Shown piece by piece: positions 55,774-64,000 of a DNA stretch of 64,000 nt. This DNA comes from Oscheius sp. JU75 (Eukaryota > Nematoda > Chromadorea > Rhabditida > Rhabditidae): positions 1,984,001 to 2,048,000 of the forward strand of contig JASJZC010000001.1 in NCBI GenBank assembly GCA_037178855.1. The letters run 5' to 3'. Numbering within the stretch: position 1 is the stretch's first letter; the number at the start of each line of letters is the position of its first letter. Made by a program: the position numbers and the translations under genes. A model generated the notes under the pieces. That model did not search any database. It worked only from the letters and a program-made list of their open reading frames with translations, and was not told the DNA's origin.

Positions 55774-58597
55774 ATGTGGAAGAGCAAATACGGGGAGCTG
55801 CTAAGTAGCAAGAAGATTCTAGTCGTCGGAGCCGGAGGGATTGGGTGCGAGCTGCTGAAAAACCTCGTCCTGACCGGCTTCAAAAATATCCACGTGGTTT
55901 GTTTTCAGCTCATTTTTCCACAACAAAAATGTTTTAGATTGACCTTGACACGATCGACGTCAGCAATCTCAATAGGCAGTTCCTCTTCCGCCGAGAGCAC
56001 GTAGGAAAATCTAAAGCTGAGGTGGCCACTGCAGCTGTCCGGAGCCTGAGGAAGGACACAAACATCACCTTTGATCATGGCAGCATCTTCGAGTAGGATT
56101 TTTTTTTAGCTCTAAAAGTCTAATAACCCATTTTTAGCAGCAAATTCGGCCTGAGCTTCTTCCTCGATTTCGACTTTGTCATGAACGCCCTCGACAACAA
56201 GCAGGCCCGAACCCATGTAAACAGAATGTGCCTGGCCGCCAAAAAGCCCCTTGTGGAGAGCGGCTCAGCCGGATATCTGGGACAGGTGCGGACTCGATTT
56301 TCCCATATAAGCTGCCGGAAGCGTTCGTTCAAATTGAGCTCATTTTCCCCGCAAAAATTGTACTGAACTTGTGAAACTTGACCTAAAAACGTTCTAAATC
56401 GAGGGAAAAATGAATGCCCGAAGACCGGGCTCGAATCTTTGTCTTTTGGACGTCAGGCGAGCACTTTACCACTACACCAGACGCGTGAAAATCTACGCAC
56501 TGGCGGCTAACAGCCTTTCCGTGTAGTTACGTGAAACTCTTTTTGAAAAGCTAGTCAGAAAACCGAAAACCAGTGTGGGGACTAGAACTCTGGTTGTTTT
56601 GGCACCAATAGAGCACACTACAACTATACCAAATTGTAAAAATGAATTTTTTCAGGTTACGACGATAGTGCGCGGAGAGAGCGAATGCTACGAGTGTGTG
56701 CCGAAGCCGAATCAGCAGAAGACCTTTCCCGGCTGCACGATCCGCAACACGCCGTCAGAGCACATTCATTGTACTGTCTGGTCGAAGCATCTCTTCAACC
56801 AGCTCTTCGGCGAGATCGACATCGACGACGATGTGAGTCCGGACGGCAACGATCCGGAAAACAAGAACGAGGAGAAGGAAAACGGCACGGCGGATGAGAC
56901 GAGAATGCTTGAGGGCGAAGCCCGTCCCGACAATACCCGCACCTGGGCCGAGGGCGTCAACTACGCTCCAGATCTCATCTTCAAGAAGCTCTTCCATGAC
57001 GACATCGAGTACCTGCTGAAGATGGACAAGCTCTGGAAGGAGAGGAAGCGACCCGTCCCCGTCACTCTCAACGATCTCGATGAGATGGGATGCTCGTCTA
57101 ATGAGGGCAACGGCGTCACTGACGATGTCAAACAGGTGTCCTGTCTTTTTCCTGTCAAAAAAAAACCCCAAAAATTCAGATCTGGAGCGCCGCCCAGTGT
57201 GGCAAGGTCTTCGTCGACAGTGTTGTTGCTCTCAGCGGACGCAAGGCCAAGCTCCCGGAAGGCTCCATTCTGGCCTGGGACAAGGACGACGACGAGGCCA
57301 TGAGATTCGTAGCTGCCTGTGCCAACATCCGCGCCATGATCTTCGGCATTCCCATGAAGACTGCCTTCGAAATCAAGTGTAGGTTTTTTTTACTGGAATC
57401 AGGAGCGTTTACCAGTGCAAGGAGGACTAATATTCTTGTAAGCCTGTCCAGTTTCTCAACATAGCCTGTTTAAAAAAACGGGTTCGATTCCGTGGGCGAC
57501 AAACCTTTTGTACAGGCAACTTTGAAAAGAAAAGAGCATTAGAAAGGCCCTCAAAGTGGTTAATGGATAGGTTCACAAGAGTATTGGTCCCAAGGTGCCC
57601 CTGTTGTGTAAAATTCTTGTCAAAAATTGGACTAACGCACCTCATTTCAGCCATGGCCGGCAACATCATCCCGGCCATTGCCACCACGAACGCCATCGTC
57701 GCCGGAATGATGGTCGTCGAGGCACTGAAGATTGTCGATAATCGTATGTCCGAGCTGAAAAACGTCTTTATCTCGCGCCAGCCTAATCCGCGCGGCAAGA
57801 TCTTCGTCGACGAGGAGCTGCGCAAGCCCAGCGCTGACTGTTTCGCCTGCTCGGACAAGCACGAGTGCCTGATTCGACTGAATGTGAATGAGATGACGCT
57901 AAAGAGTCTGAAGGACAAGGTCCTGAAGAGCGCCTTGAATTTCGTCGAGCCCGACGTCCAGGAGAATGGTCGCGTCATTATAGACTCCGAAGCCGACGAA
58001 GACGAAATTGAGGGTATTTTTTGCAATCATTAGGGCCTAAAAAAGAAGTTTCTAGCTCTGCAAACGAAGCGTCTGGCCGAGATGAAGATCGTAGATGGAG
58101 CTGCTCTCCTCTGCGAAGATTTTGCCACCGATCTCAAGGTCACAATCTACATCCAGTCCATCGAGAAACTCAAGGGAGACGATTTTGAGGTAGGTTTTTT
58201 TTTTATTACTTTTAGCCAAAAGGGTTGCCTATTCAAGTATCTAGAATCTTTTATTCGTTGCGAGACGCGTCTGCTGGAATATGGAGCGTAATTTAGCGTT
58301 TCTCGTTGGGCTTTGTTCGAAAACAAACTTTCAGTTTTCTGGTCGCTTACTTTTCATTAAATGCATTTCCAGTCGATCCCCAGGACTGTAACAGATTTAA
58401 AAATAGATCTGAAACTCTCAGCGAGTCCCTTTGCTGAAAATAGACCATAAATCGACCAAAAATCCTCTATAATCTATGAAATTTAGGTCGTCCAACCTCA
58501 GGATAGGAAGGAGGAGCAGCCGGAGGATCGCAAACGAGCCCCAGAAGACGGCCTCGTCGAGCCCGAGACGAAGCGTCCTCGTCCTGAAGAAGCCTGA
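55774..58597 (+). CDS. uba-2: SUMO-activating enzyme subunit 2 (UBA2)
   Basis: Eight exons: 55774-55896, 55938-56092, 56138-56285, 56656-57135, 57180-57378, 57651-58013, 58056-58189 and 58487-58597, 570 residues, all phases closing. The adenylation domain has GAGGIG at 19-24, NRQFLFR and [10 protein letters not shown]. The catalytic cysteine is Cys169 in [10 protein letters not shown]. Zinc-binding CxxC pairs are at 153/156 and 432/435. The C-terminus has the ubiquitin-fold domain and ends in a basic, nuclear-signal-like tail (ETKRPRP). With its partner AOS1/SAE1 it activates SUMO and passes it to UBC9. It appears fully intact, unlike the upstream copy. Tubulin cofactor D starts 171 bp further on, so the pair looks like an operon. 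Confidence 0.96.
56414..56480 (-). repeat. tRNA-derived element (degenerate)
   Basis: In the third intron of uba-2. The minus strand gives GTGTAGTGGTAAAGTGCTCG (A box) and GATTCGAGCCCGGTCTTCGG (B box), very tRNA-like. A second, weaker one lies at about 56573-56635 in the same intron. Confidence 0.6.
57440..57500 (+). repeat. tRNA-derived element (degenerate)
   Basis: In the fifth intron of uba-2, with ACGGGTTCGATTCCGTGGGC, a perfect tRNA T-arm and B box. The 5' half is poorly preserved. Confidence 0.5.
58256..58312 (+). repeat. Dispersed repeat (GCGAGAC...GGAGCGTAATTTAG)
   Basis: TTCGTTGCGAGACGCGTCTG and ATGGAGCGTAATTTAGCG match the DOT1 intron copy at 29187-29252. It lies in the last intron of uba-2. 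Confidence 0.6.
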
Positions 58598-58768
58598 ATG
58601 ATTTTTTTCTGTTCCATATTCTGTTATATTCAATTATCTTCGATCTCTTTCCTTTTTTCCTGTGTGGTATTAAATAGTCCGGTTTTTTTTGCGTTTGCTT
58701 AGGGCGCAGACGGTTGGTTGACTGTGTGATACCTTTTTTACAGATAGAGGCTAAAAATCGTTAATAGG

Positions 58769-64000
<5,232 letters not shown>

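Noticed and set aside
55417-56004. 195-residue open frame covering uba-2 exon 1
   Set aside because: It joins promoter sequence to exon 1 and runs into the intron. The acceptor at 55769 and the match to other UBA2 proteins fix the start at 55774.

Overview
The window is nuclear DNA from a nematode, most likely a rhabditid-type worm. Coding exons are short. Introns start GT and end in a T-rich stretch plus CAG or TAG, many are only 37-60 nt, several start codons sit just 3' of a TTTTCAG-like acceptor, and same-strand genes often lie 25-310 bp apart, as in worm operons. Gene content is animal-type and several products resemble single-copy worm genes. I rebuilt the genes by joining exons whose splice phases close.

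Left part (1-9.4 kb): a complete plus-strand biogenic-amine-like GPCR (1242-6272), then a minus-strand PQ-loop transporter (SLC66A2/PQLC1 type) of which only the first half can be found.

Middle-left (11.6-25.5 kb): on the minus strand, a GNL2/NOG2 ribosome-assembly GTPase (ngp-1) followed by the CNEP1 regulatory subunit (nepr-1), in operon-like order. A plus-strand MADF-domain gene is nested inside a GC-AG intron of ngp-1. An AFG1-like mitochondrial ATPase gene diverges from ngp-1.

Middle (26.4-44.5 kb): a DOT1 histone H3K79 methyltransferase gene with a closely following proline-rich nuclear-type protein, then a three-module progranulin with a closely following unrecognised coiled-coil protein. 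Both are operon-like pairs.

Middle-right (44.9-50.5 kb, minus strand): two tandem Cys-loop ligand-gated ion channel genes 24 bp apart, then an astacin metalloprotease with EGF-like and CUB domains.

Right (50.5-64 kb): a repeat-rich stretch with a long foldback element, a decayed copy of uba-2, a near-identical fragment of one channel gene, the intact SUMO E1 subunit gene uba-2, and, 171 bp further on, tubulin cofactor D, which runs off the window.

Much of the non-coding DNA is repeats: degenerate tRNA-derived elements in both orientations, introns built from GACAGA or TGACAG words, a 128-bp MITE-like element, and small dispersed repeat families. I saw no prokaryotic features, CRISPR, intact transposase or intact functional tRNA gene.
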